DNA from: Aedoeadaptatus acetigenes
GTDB lineage: Bacteria; Bacillota; Clostridia; Tissierellales; Peptoniphilaceae
Direction: 5' to 3'
Length of the DNA stretch: 64,000 nucleotides
NCBI RefSeq assembly: GCF_025566985.1
Contig: NZ_JAOQJD010000003.1
Coordinates: 62,001-126,000 of the forward strand
Below are positions 1 to 7,746 of the stretch, in pieces. The first letter of the stretch is position 1. Each line of letters begins with the position of its first letter. The notes below the pieces were generated by a model, which saw only the letters and a program-made list of their open reading frames with translations, made no database searches and was not told the origin of the DNA. Made by a program: the position numbers and the translations under genes.

Positions 1-2076
1 ATAGGTTTTTAAGAATGTCGCTTTTTCGACTTTCTCTACTTTAAATTCCGTTCCCTCTTCAAAGACATCGGACATGTATTCCGCTTTTACGCCTGTGGCA
101 GCATCGACTTTGGTGACGAGCGTCGGCTCTTCCGGTTGCGGTTTCGGCGCATTGGGATCTGCCACGGGCTTAATGGTCACGGTTTTGGTCGCCGTCGTGT
201 TGTCGTTGTAGGTAATTTCCACTTTGATTTCGCTCTTGCCGTAAAGGGCTTTGGCGATTTCTACATCGTTGGAAACGTAGTGATCGGTGACCGTACTAAA
301 ACCAAAGGTCGATTTGTCGTATGCTTTTCCGTTGATCTTAATGGTCTTAATTTCGTTTCCAACTTCTTTTGCCTTTTGAGCCGAACCGAAATCCAATTCC
401 AATTGCGGTGAGGCTCCATTGATTCTAAAGATAATGTTTTGAATGGGGTATTCGTCTTTCTTTCCGGTTTCAGGTGCCGGCGTTTCGTGGCCGCTTTCGC
501 CCGGTTTGTTGTCCCAAACGGAACCGTCGGAGAAGGTAACTACAATATGAGGATCTTCCCCGGCTTCTTTTATTGCTTTCCCTAAAGCCGGTCCGCCATA
601 TTCACTGGTAGAATAAGCTTCAAAACATTCCGTCGAACCGCGCGTGATCCAACCTTGAACATTGGTAATTTTTTCTCCGCCATTGATTTGGAAAGAGGCA
701 TTCTTCATGGCTTCTTCTAAAGCATTGCTCTCTTCCCTATTGGAACTCAGCGGAAGGTTTTTAAAGAAAATTTTAGGCGTACTGTAGTCGTATTCCTTTT
801 TCCAGTTTTTAGAGAAACCGATGCGCTCGATTTGGAAGCGCTTCGCCAATGTGTTTTCATTGCCCGTTTCCGGTTTTTGCTTTTTATCTTCCTTTTCAAT
901 GTATTTCTTCACATCGAATTTAATTTCTTTCGGCGCTACATAGCCCGCTTGGGTGTAGGTAATGGTATTGTCGTCTTTAAAGCCGATTTCGATTTTGTGG
1001 GCCTTGTTGTCCAGTAATTTTAAGCCCGTCATGGCAAATTCGAGCTTCCCATTAAACAGCGTAAGATCTCTCGTGTCTTTCTTCGCATCGATAAAGAAGT
1101 TTGTAAAGCCCGGTCTTAAATCATTGCCTTGATTGTCGTCGACGAGGATGTAACGAATGTTTTGGAAGTATTTGGTATGCCATTGATCTTGCGGCGTATC
1201 ACTTGAAAGGATCAGGGCGTTGCCTAATTTTTCAGGCGTTCCCACACCGGTAATTTCCAAACCTTCTGCCATGCCGCCGGTATTCACTTGGCTAAGTTTA
1301 TTATTCGGCGCAGGTTCTTTGTTTTCGTCCACATAGCCCGCTTCCGTCTTCACGACTTCCGAGCCGTCTTTCATAATAATTTTAAATTCGTGGGCGGTTT
1401 TTCTGCCGAAGTTTTCTACAATGGCCGCCGCGTCTTTCATCTTATCCCAAGTGCGGAAAACGCCGCCTTGCCAGAGGAGATTGGGATAATTGTCGCTGCC
1501 TATAAAGTTCAGCGTCTTGCCGTCGATGACGACTTTTTCCACATTATTTTTTAATAAGTAAGTTAATGCGCCACCGTTGGAATCATGGGCGTATCTCAAT
1601 CGAACACCGACATAAGTTCCCACGGGATCCGTGCTGGATTGGCCTGTTTCAATGGATGTGATCGTCAGACCGTCTGCCATTTTCTTTATGTTTTCGTTTT
1701 TGATCACGCCTTTATAAAAGGTATAACCTTGCGCCGTAATCTCAATGAGATTTTCCGGCAAGACGAGGACATGATTGTCGATGATGATCTTTCCTTCGTC
1801 TTCATCATATCCGAAGGTGTAATTCGCCTCGCCTGTCGACGTGCCCTCTCTGTAATAAGATTGCTTGTTGATTTTAATCGCCGTGATGCTTCGCATCCAA
1901 TCGCTTTGTGCTTCTCCGGGCTCATCGCCTGCAAATCCTATTTTCAAAGCACCTTCCGATGTGTCGAAGACAATGCCCTGAGGCACTTCCTTCGCCCCAT
2001 TGGCGTGGACACTGCTTACAGGAAAACTTGTCAGCAGCATACAAAAAGCCAACAAGAGTGCTATGTGTCGTTTCAT
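1..2076 (-). CDS. secreted surface protein with Shr/HID-like repeats (3' end outside window)
   Basis: The minus frame stays open from an ATG at 2076 to the window edge (692 codons, no stop), so the C-terminus is missing. This ATG has an AGGAGG about 7 bases upstream; the ATG at 2080 is too close to it and out of frame. The protein begins with a typical signal peptide (basic MKR, hydrophobic core, cleavage near VHA at about residue 25). Several units of roughly 150-180 residues follow. They contain patterns such as IKINKQSYY, ENLIEITAQGY and VVIDGKTLNF, resembling the haemoglobin-interacting domain (HID, DUF1533) of Shr-like haem-acquisition proteins. The domain call is from pattern memory and only moderately sure. 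A cell-wall or S-layer anchor would lie in the missing part. The role is probably host-ligand binding at the cell surface (inference). Confidence 0.75.
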   Translation of the reverse strand, partial: MKRHIALLLAFCMLLTSFPVSSVHANGAKEVPQGIVFDTSEGALKIGFAGDEPGEAQSDWMRSITAIKINKQSYYREGTSTGEANYTFGYDEDEGKIIIDNHVLVLPENLIEITAQGYTFYKGVIKNENIKKMADGLTITSIETGQSSTDPVGTYVGVRLRYAHDSNGGALTYLLKNNVEKVVIDGKTLNFIGSDNYPNLLWQGGVFRTWDKMKDAAAIVENFGRKTAHEFKIIMKDGSEVVKTEAGYVDENKEPAPNNKLSQVNTGGMAEGLEITGVGTPEKLGNALILSSDTPQDQWHTKYFQNIRYILVDDNQGNDLRPGFTNFFIDAKKDTRDLTLFNGKLEFAMTGLKLLDNKAHKIEIGFKDDNTITYTQAGYVAPKEIKFDVKKYIEKEDKKQKPETGNENTLAKRFQIERIGFSKNWKKEYDYSTPKIFFKNLPLSSNREESNALEEAMKNASFQINGGEKITNVQGWITRGSTECFEAYSTSEYGGPALGKAIKEAGEDPHIVVTFSDGSVWDNKPGESGHETPAPETGKKDEYPIQNIIFRINGASPQLELDFGSAQKAKEVGNEIKTIKINGKAYDKSTFGFSTVTDHYVSNDVEIAKALYGKSEIKVEITYNDNTTATKTVTIKPVADPNAPKPQPEEPTLVTKVDAATGVKAEYMSDVFEEGTEFKVEKVEKATFLKTY

Positions 2077-2130
2077 TCATGTTCCTCCTTCTGTCTATGG
2101 TTTGATAAAAACTAACTGATTGTTGCTATC

Positions 2131-2136
2131 ATTATA
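2131..2136 (-). promoter_or_regulatory. -10 box of the surface protein gene
   Basis: TATAAT on the minus strand, about 55 bases before the ATG at 2076. The nearest -35-like hexamer (TTGATA, 2157-2162) is 20 bases away, longer than the usual 17, so the -35 is uncertain. Confidence 0.4.
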
Positions 2137-2182
2137 TTAATTAAGCCGATAGACTTTATCAATGGATTCGGTATAATTTTTT

Positions 2183-2200
2183 CGTTAACCTCGGTTAACG
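2183..2200. promoter_or_regulatory. 8-bp palindrome upstream of the surface protein promoter
   Basis: Perfect inverted repeat: CGTTAACC, 2-base spacer, GGTTAACG. It lies upstream of the putative promoter of the 1-2076 gene, where an operator could sit. No known regulator is assigned. Confidence 0.35.
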
Positions 2201-2310
2201 CCCGGGGAGTGATATCATTTCTCATCGCTCCCTTATCCCGAAGATTTCAAGGTTTTTCCCACGGTAAACAGGGGGTTATTTTAATTTCAATCTTTGCTTT
2301 TCAATGGCAC

Positions 2311-2337
2311 AAAAAAAGCACCTCCGTGGAGATGCTT
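2311..2337 (-). terminator. intrinsic terminator of the lipoprotein gene
   Basis: On the minus strand, a hairpin of AGCATCTCC and GGAGGTGCT (one G-T pair) is followed by seven Ts, just after the stop at 2360. Confidence 0.8.
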
Positions 2338-2359
2338 TCGCCCTTTGGTATGAAATTTT

Positions 2360-3076
2360 TTACATTTTTACCGAGGTCAATAGGGACATAATTCCGTCGA
2401 TGGCGTAGGAGCGGCGGCTCGGCACCTCGCCCTGTTTTCGCGGTTCTTTTTCTTTCACTGTGGCCACCAAATAGTTTCCGTCTTTCGCACCTAAGAGGAG
2501 CTGATCTTTTTTCGGAAAGTCTTTTGGGTTTTCTTCAATGGTGCCTAAGATTTCGCCGGTGGCTTTAAACTTAAAGGCGATGCTGTCTTTGCCCTTTACC
2601 ACCTCCACCCCTTCGATGCCGTCTTCCGGCCAATCCCAGGTAATGGCGGGATCGCTTAGGGTTTCTTTTTGCGTGATGTCGCTGTATGCCAAATCCTTCC
2701 GGTCGAAGGTGCCCAGGACGAGGAGGTGCTTCTCTTCATCGTAGCAGACGGTTTTTTTCTGGGATTCAAAGACTTCTTCCATGTTCACGTAGCGTTTGTC
2801 GCCTTGAAGGAGGACGGTATCTTTTCCAATGGGAATTTGAATGATCTTCTCCCGCGTCGTTTTAAAGGACACATTTTTATCGTCTTTCACGGGCAGATAG
2901 CAGGCCTTTTCCATGACCACCGCTTCGTCGATGAATGCCTTGCCGTCTTTTCCTATGTAATCCGTTGCGTCCAATAGTTGACCGCAAAAGATCACATGAT
3001 CGATCGTTCGCGACGCCGGCGCCGTGCAGCCCACCAAAAAAAGCAAGAGAAGCGCGGCGAATAATCCTTTTTTCAT
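2360..3076 (-). CDS. putative lipoprotein of unknown function
   Basis: 238 residues from the ATG at 3076, preceded by a purine-rich AGGGGGAG ribosome site. The N-terminus MKKGLFAALLLLFLVGC is a classical lipoprotein signal: lysines, hydrophobic core and an LVGC lipobox with Cys17 as the predicted lipidated residue. The rest is soluble and charged with alternating beta-type segments (for example TVLLQGDKRYVNMEEVF). I do not recognise a family. It is a single-gene unit: a terminator follows it, and the ribosomal protein operon upstream ends in its own terminator. It probably sits on the outer face of the membrane. Confidence 0.75.
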   Translation of the reverse strand: MKKGLFAALLLLFLVGCTAPASRTIDHVIFCGQLLDATDYIGKDGKAFIDEAVVMEKACYLPVKDDKNVSFKTTREKIIQIPIGKDTVLLQGDKRYVNMEEVFESQKKTVCYDEEKHLLVLGTFDRKDLAYSDITQKETLSDPAITWDWPEDGIEGVEVVKGKDSIAFKFKATGEILGTIEENPKDFPKKDQLLLGAKDGNYLVATVKEKEPRKQGEVPSRRSYAIDGIMSLLTSVKM

Positions 3077-3170
3077 TTCATCTCCCCCTTTTTTCTCATT
3101 ATAGCAGAGGCCGCTAAAGAAAAAGAGTCGGCGCATCTAAGCTTTTGCTAAGATTCAAGGCTTTGTTTGC

Positions 3171-3199
3171 AAAAGAAAAGCGCCCGCCGAGGCGAGCGC
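3171..3199 (-). terminator. terminator after rplA
   Basis: GC-rich hairpin with 9-base arms (3180-3188 and 3191-3199, one mismatch) and a 2-base loop, followed on the minus strand by TTTTCTTTT. It ends the rpmG-rplA operon. Confidence 0.75.
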
Positions 3200-3213
3200 A
3201 ATCTTTTATCTTG

Positions 3214-3912
3214 TTAATCCATTAATTTAGAGCCGTTTACGCGGATCCCGGGGCCCATGGTGGAAGCCACGGTGACGGAGCGCAAGTAGCGACCTTTGGC
3301 TGCTGCCGGTTTCGAACGAATAATGGCAGACATTAAGGTTTTGAAGTTTTCGGTAAGTTTTTCGGTACCGAAGGATTTCTTGCCGATGGGTACGTTGATG
3401 ATGGCCGCTTTGTCGACGCGGTATTCAACTTTACCTGCTTTGATTTCTTGCACGGCTTGTGCTACTTCAAAGGTAACGGTGCCGGCTTTCGGGTTCGGCA
3501 TGAGGCCCTTGGGACCTAAAACACGACCGATGCGACCGACGACGCCCATCATGTCGGGTGTTGCCACGACGACATCGAATTCGAACCAGTTTTCATCTTG
3601 GATCTTCTTCATGAGCTCTTCGCCGCCGACGTAATCTGCGCCGGCTTCTTCGGCTTCTTTTGCCTTTTCGCCCTTAGCGAAGACCAAGATGCGTTCCGTA
3701 CGACCGGTGCCGTGAGGCAGGACGACGGTGCCGCGGACTTGTTGGTCGGCGTGACGGGGGTCGACGCCGAGACGAACGGCGAGCTCGATGGTTTCATCGA
3801 AATTAGCGACGGCGGTCTTTTGTACCAATTCAATGGCTTCGTTCACATCGTAGAGATTGGAACGATCGACGAGTTTAAGACTGTCTTGATATTTTTTACC
3901 TCTCTTAGGCAT
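3214..3912 (-). CDS. rplA: 50S ribosomal protein L1
   Basis: 232 residues, the normal bacterial L1 length, starting MPKRGKKYQDSLKLVDR. Characteristic L1 segments are present (AVRLGVDPRHADQQVRGTV, VLGPKGLMPNPKAGTV, STMGPGIRVN). L1 binds 23S rRNA at the L1 stalk and helps release deacylated tRNA; in many bacteria it also represses its own operon. A strong AAGGAGG site precedes the ATG. It is last of five co-directional genes and is followed by a terminator. rplJ and rplL, which usually follow, are not here. Confidence 0.97.
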   Translation of the reverse strand: MPKRGKKYQDSLKLVDRSNLYDVNEAIELVQKTAVANFDETIELAVRLGVDPRHADQQVRGTVVLPHGTGRTERILVFAKGEKAKEAEEAGADYVGGEELMKKIQDENWFEFDVVVATPDMMGVVGRIGRVLGPKGLMPNPKAGTVTFEVAQAVQEIKAGKVEYRVDKAAIINVPIGKKSFGTEKLTENFKTLMSAIIRSKPAAAKGRYLRSVTVASTMGPGIRVNGSKLMD

Positions 3913-3954
3913 GTTTAACCTCCTTGTGGTTCAAACGAAATGGAATTTCTCCCA

Positions 3955-4380
3955 CTAACCTTCTACTTCGACGCCCATGCTGCGTGCCGTACCGGCGATC
4001 ATGCGCATGGCCGCTTCGACATCGGCTGCGTTTAAGTCGGGCATTTTCGTTTCGGCAATTTGACGGCATTGATCTTTGGTGATCTTGGCCACTTTGTTCT
4101 TGTTGGGCTCGCCGCTTGCCTTGTCGATGCCTGCCGCTTTTTTAATTAAGACGGCTGCCGGCGGGGTCTTGGTAATAAAGGTAAAGGAACGATCTTGGTA
4201 GACGGTCAAGACAACCGGAATGATCATGCCGGCTTGGTCTTGCGTCTTGGCGTTAAATGCTTTGGTAAATTCCATAATGTTAACGCCGTGGGGCCCGAGG
4301 GCGGTACCGACCGGCGGTGCCGGCGTTGCCTTGCCTGCGGGGATTTGTAATTTAACGATTGCTATGACTTTCTTTGCCAT
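3955..4380 (-). CDS. rplK: 50S ribosomal protein L11
   Basis: 141 residues with the L11 signature: N-terminal KLQIPAGKATPAPPVG and C-terminal DLNAADVEAAMRMIAGTARSMG. L11 forms the GTPase-associated centre with 23S rRNA and is needed for RelA activation. AGGAGG lies 6 bases before the ATG. The gene sits 42 bases upstream of rplA and 58 bases downstream of nusG, the conserved bacterial order. Confidence 0.97.
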   Translation of the reverse strand: MAKKVIAIVKLQIPAGKATPAPPVGTALGPHGVNIMEFTKAFNAKTQDQAGMIIPVVLTVYQDRSFTFITKTPPAAVLIKKAAGIDKASGEPNKNKVAKITKDQCRQIAETKMPDLNAADVEAAMRMIAGTARSMGVEVEG

Positions 4381-4438
4381 AGTACACCTCCTAATGTGGT
4401 TTTGCGGGGTTTCCCTCCCACTCTTAATGTGCTTACGT

Positions 4439-4996
4439 TTATGCCTCGGTTAATTGGTTGACATCCAATTCTACCAATGTGTCGCGGCCGAACATGGAAA
4501 TGGTGACTTTCACCTTTCGATTTTCCTCGTCCAGCTCTTTGACAATGCCGACGAAATCTTCGAAGGGTCCCGTCAGAACTTTGACGCGATCGCCCACGGC
4601 ATAGGTATCCGACAGGGCTTCTTTTTTCGTCACGCCTAAGTGCTTGACTTCTTCGTCGGACAGGGGAATGGGTTTGCTCCCCGGGCCGACAAAGCCGGTG
4701 ACGCCTCTGGTATTTCTGACGACGTACCAGGATTTATCGTTCATAATCATTTTTACCAGGACGTAGGAAGGGAACATTTTGCGTTCCTTTAATTTCTTTA
4801 CGCCGTCTTTTTCTTCGACGTAATCTTCCATGGGAACCTGGACATCAAAGATCATGTCGCCTAGATCCTGATTTTTCACCATGGATTCCATATTGTCTTT
4901 GACTTTGTTTTCGTGGCCGGAATAGGTATGGATCACATACCAATGGGCTTCTTCCTGAGAGGTTTCGCCCTGGGTGCGATTTAAATCATCTGTCAA
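4439..4996 (-). CDS. nusG: transcription termination/antitermination factor NusG
   Basis: 185 residues. The NGN domain (HWYVIHTYSGHENKVKDNME, then FPSYVLVKM) is followed by a C-terminal KOW domain (GDRVKVLTGPFEDFVGIV). NusG binds RNA polymerase and couples it to the ribosome or Rho. The start is a TTG at 4996 with GGAGG 7 bases upstream; no in-frame ATG exists before the conserved HWYV core. This gives a 16-residue acidic N-terminal extension, which is common in Firmicutes. It lies in the operon between secE and rplK. Confidence 0.95.
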   Translation of the reverse strand: MTDDLNRTQGETSQEEAHWYVIHTYSGHENKVKDNMESMVKNQDLGDMIFDVQVPMEDYVEEKDGVKKLKERKMFPSYVLVKMIMNDKSWYVVRNTRGVTGFVGPGSKPIPLSDEEVKHLGVTKKEALSDTYAVGDRVKVLTGPFEDFVGIVKELDEENRKVKVTISMFGRDTLVELDVNQLTEA

Positions 4997-5015
4997 TTGA
5001 AATCCTCCATACCGC

Positions 5016-5237
5016 TTATATGCCGAAAATCAGGCCCATAATGTGGCTAAAGACAAAGTCAACGGCGTAAAGAAACAGGGCGGTGACGATGCTTACGAAA
5101 ATAACGATTAAGCTATATTGGAATAATTGTTTTTTCGTCGGCCATACGACCCGTTTAAATTCCCTTTTGACACCGCGAAAATATTTCGTCAAGGATTGTT
5201 TTTCCTCAACTTTCGGCGTAGTGGATTTTTGCGCCAT
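5016..5237 (-). CDS. secE: preprotein translocase subunit SecE
   Basis: 73 residues from the ATG at 5237, with AAGGAGA upstream. It is the short Firmicutes form: a charged N-terminus, the conserved FRGVKREFKRVVWPTKKQ motif, then one transmembrane helix (YSLIVIFVSIVTALFLYAVD). SecE clamps SecY in the Sec channel. It lies 11 bases downstream of rpmG and directly upstream of nusG, the conserved context. Confidence 0.95.
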   Translation of the reverse strand: MAQKSTTPKVEEKQSLTKYFRGVKREFKRVVWPTKKQLFQYSLIVIFVSIVTALFLYAVDFVFSHIMGLIFGI

Positions 5238-5248
5238 CGTATCTCTCC

Positions 5249-5398
5249 TTACTTCGTCTCCTTGTGGACCGTATGAGTCTTGCAGAATTTGCAATACTTC
5301 TTGATTTCCATACGTTCAGGCGTATTTTTCTTGTTCTTGTACGTGACATAGTTTCTTTGCTTGCACTCTGTGCATTCTAATGTGACGCGATCTGCCAT
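5249..5398 (-). CDS. rpmG: 50S ribosomal protein L33
   Basis: Only 49 residues (begins MADRVTLECTECKQRNYV, ends KTHTVHKETK). It keeps both zinc-binding CxxC pairs (CTEC and CKFC), so it is a zinc-containing C+ paralogue. GGAGGTGTGTG precedes the ATG at 5398. It is the first gene of the rpmG-secE-nusG-rplK-rplA operon. Confidence 0.95.
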   Translation of the reverse strand: MADRVTLECTECKQRNYVTYKNKKNTPERMEIKKYCKFCKTHTVHKETK

Positions 5399-5440
5399 CA
5401 CACACCTCCTCTGACTAAATTAATGGAAATAAACTCAATA

Positions 5441-5469
5441 AAAAAGGGGCTTGTATCAAGCCGCTTTTT
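5441..5469 (-). terminator. terminator downstream of the hemerythrin gene
   Basis: Perfect 6-base arms GGCTTG and CAAGCC with a 3-base loop, flanked by A5 on one side and T5 on the other. It can work in both directions and ends the 5532-7632 transcription unit. Confidence 0.75.
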
Positions 5470-5531
5470 CCGGTTTTCCGGATTTGGTTTACGGAGTAAT
5501 CTTATCAAATATCCGGCTTCCTGTCAATTGT

Positions 5532-6095
5532 TTAGGCCTTTTTATTTTCCAAAAGCCCTTCCCAACGGTCCAATTCCTTCAGGTAGTTTTCCCTACGCGC
5601 AGCGTGTTCGGTTTCAAATGCTTTCGTCTCCCGATCCACGGCCTCTAAACGCTCGGGACTTAGGTTCCTTTCGGCAAAGGGATAGACCACGGCGTTTTCA
5701 CGCTCGGCGTGGGCCTCCAGCAAAAAGGCGTAGTTGTACATGAGCCCGAAGACATCCAGGAGATGTTCATCGGTGGGATCAGCTTCCCACACTTGCCACG
5801 CCTCGTCTAAATTCCTCACGATGTTTCGCGCCTGATCGTGTTCGGCAAACATGCCTTGGCGCACGATTTTTTCCGCCACGGGGCCTAAATCCGCGAGCAT
5901 GTAGCGAAAGAGAATGTCTTCTTCCTTGCCGTGGTGATGGGCGTCGGAATAATTGCGAATAAATTCGATCATGGGAAGTACTTCGTCTTGAAACAAAACC
6001 TCCCCTTCCAATGCCTTGACTAAATAGCGGCGAATGATCCCGGTGAAGCGCAGGATCTGTTCGTGTTCTTTCATGAGTACATCAATTCCGTACAT
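5532..6095 (-). CDS. hemerythrin (HHE) domain protein
   Basis: 187 residues from the ATG at 6095, with AAGGAGA upstream. An HHE-type four-helix bundle is visible: MKEHEQIL (H11), DAHHHGKEEDILF (H53-H55, E58-E59), MFAEHDQAR (H86) and LLEAHAERENAVVYPFAE. These His and Glu residues would bind a non-haem di-iron centre used for O2 or NO sensing, or for iron handling. The start overlaps the end of the upstream FAD oxidoreductase gene by 14 bases, so the two are translationally coupled. In an anaerobe, a role in O2 or NO stress is a reasonable inference. Confidence 0.88.
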   Translation of the reverse strand: MYGIDVLMKEHEQILRFTGIIRRYLVKALEGEVLFQDEVLPMIEFIRNYSDAHHHGKEEDILFRYMLADLGPVAEKIVRQGMFAEHDQARNIVRNLDEAWQVWEADPTDEHLLDVFGLMYNYAFLLEAHAERENAVVYPFAERNLSPERLEAVDRETKAFETEHAARRENYLKELDRWEGLLENKKA

Positions 6096-7632
6096 GGTTT
6101 TTCTCCTTTTCGATGATTTTTTCCGCCACGCGCATGCCGTCCATGGCGGAGGAGACGATACCCCCGGCATAGCCCGCCCCTTCCCCGGCGGGATAGAGGT
6201 TTTCGTGGCTTATGGATTCCAACGACGCCGAATCTCTCGTGATCCGCACCGGCGAAGAGGAGCGGGTCTCCGGCGCCGTGAGCAGCGCCTTTTCGATGAG
6301 GGCCGGGAAGCGGCGGCCCATGTCTTTGAGCCCTTCCGTCAAGGCACGGTCCAGTTCCTCGGAATAAATGGTATGCAGGTCTGCAAAAAATGTGCCGGGC
6401 TTGTAGGTCGGCGTAACGGCCGCCGTTTTCTCGCCGTAAAGGTAGCTGCTCGCGCTTTCAACCGGCGCCTTGTAGCTGTTCGTCATGGCGAAGACCTTCC
6501 GCTCGATTTCGCGCTGAAATTCCACGCCGGCGAGAACGCCTTCGCCGTAGGTGGTGTGATCCACGGTGACGAGGACGGCGGCGTTGGCATTTTCCCCGTC
6601 CCGCGCCTTGTAGCTCATGCCGTTGGTCACGACGCCGCCTTCCTCCGACGCGGCGGCCACCACTTTGCCCCCGGGGCACATGCAGAAGGTGTAGACGCCC
6701 TTTTCTTCCACTTTGGCGGTGAGGCTGTAATCGGCGGCGGGAAGGAAGCGGCACATGTCCCCGTACTGGCTTTCATTGATGGCGGCCTGTGGCTCTTCGA
6801 TGCGAAAGCCCACGGCGAAGGGTTTCTGCTCCATGGCCACGCCCTTTTCGTGAAGCATATAAAAGCTGTCACGAGCCGAGTGGCCCAAGGCGAAGACCAC
6901 ATATTTGGCGCGAAAATCCCCGCTGTTTGTTGTGAGGAGATAGCCCTCTTCATCTTTTGTAATGGATTTTAACGCCGTGCGGAAGTGGATCTCCGCTCCC
7001 ATATGCTCCAGTTCTTTTCTTAAAAGAACCAAAACCTTTCTCAGGGCATCGGTGCCTACGTGAGGCTTTTTCTTGTAGAGAATGCTCTCATCCACCGCCA
7101 GGCGGCTGAACAACTCAAGCACCGTGCGACCACGGGGATCTTTGGAGCGGCTGGTGAGTTTGCCGTCGGAGAAGGTGCCGGCGCCTCCTTCGCCGAACTG
7201 CACATTGCTCTCGGGATCCAGCTCGCCGGTTTCCCAAAAGGCTTCCACTTTTTTCACGCGATCTTCCACGGCGTCGCCTCGCTCCAAAAGGATCGGCGCC
7301 ATGCCCCGCTTGGCGAGCACCCAGGCGCAGAAGAGCCCGGCCGGTCCCGCGCCGACGACGACGGGCCGCTCCGCCGTTTCTATGGGCGACAAATCGTAGG
7401 GCTTTTCTCTTACGGGAAGGATCTGTTTGTTTTTGCGCACTTTTTTGTCCGTGATTATGTCCACGGCGGCGGTGAAGCGCATGGTGCGCCCCTTCCTCGC
7501 GTCCACGGACTCCCGGTGGCGGCGCCAGGTGTAGTCGCCGGCCTTTAATCCGGTGATTTTTTCGATTTCGGCCTCGTAGGCTTCGGGTTTCGAGTCGATG
7601 GGCCGATGTAAATTGTTGATTCGATAGTTCAT
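6082..7632 (-). CDS. FAD-dependent oxidoreductase (COG2509 type)
   Basis: 516 residues. The N-terminal region (to about residue 85) is the extension typical of this family. It is followed by the dinucleotide-binding motif VVVGAGPAGLFCAW, a second FAD-contact region around VQFGEGGAGTFSDGKLTSR, and a C-terminal YPAGEGAGYAGGIVSSAMDG motif that closes over the flavin. Family members are annotated as NAD(P)/FAD-dependent dehydrogenases; the substrate is not known. It is first in an operon with the hemerythrin gene. The best promoter lies so close that the transcript may start at the ATG. Confidence 0.9.
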   Translation of the reverse strand: MNYRINNLHRPIDSKPEAYEAEIEKITGLKAGDYTWRRHRESVDARKGRTMRFTAAVDIITDKKVRKNKQILPVREKPYDLSPIETAERPVVVGAGPAGLFCAWVLAKRGMAPILLERGDAVEDRVKKVEAFWETGELDPESNVQFGEGGAGTFSDGKLTSRSKDPRGRTVLELFSRLAVDESILYKKKPHVGTDALRKVLVLLRKELEHMGAEIHFRTALKSITKDEEGYLLTTNSGDFRAKYVVFALGHSARDSFYMLHEKGVAMEQKPFAVGFRIEEPQAAINESQYGDMCRFLPAADYSLTAKVEEKGVYTFCMCPGGKVVAAASEEGGVVTNGMSYKARDGENANAAVLVTVDHTTYGEGVLAGVEFQREIERKVFAMTNSYKAPVESASSYLYGEKTAAVTPTYKPGTFFADLHTIYSEELDRALTEGLKDMGRRFPALIEKALLTAPETRSSSPVRITRDSASLESISHENLYPAGEGAGYAGGIVSSAMDGMRVAEKIIEKEKNHVRN

Positions 7633-7639
7633 AGGCTCA

Positions 7640-7668
7640 ATTATCCTTTGTCTTTTTCAAAAGGTCAA
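7640..7668 (-). promoter_or_regulatory. promoter of the FAD oxidoreductase operon
   Basis: TTGACC (7663-7668), 17-base spacer, GATAAT (7640-7645) on the minus strand. The -10 ends only 7 bases before the ATG at 7632, so the predicted +1 falls at or next to the start codon. Confidence 0.55.
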
Positions 7669-7713
7669 GTTCAGTGTACGGTATTTTCCTGAAAAATTCC
7701 GTAACTTATGTAA

Positions 7714-7743
7714 CGAAAAAGCCTCCCCGCAGGAAGGCCTTTC
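7714..7743 (-). terminator. terminator of the purine operon
   Basis: Hairpin of AAGGCCTTCC and GGGGAGGCTT type followed by a T-run on the minus strand, just past the purDL stop. Confidence 0.65.
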
Positions 7744-7746
7744 GAA

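Noticed and set aside
1585..2115. Plus-strand frame of 176 codons
   Set aside because: Antisense to the signal peptide and first domain of the secreted surface protein, which has a proper ribosome site.
6034..6972. Long plus-strand frame of 312 codons
   Set aside because: It lies antisense to the FAD oxidoreductase gene, lacks a ribosome site and has no protein-family character.
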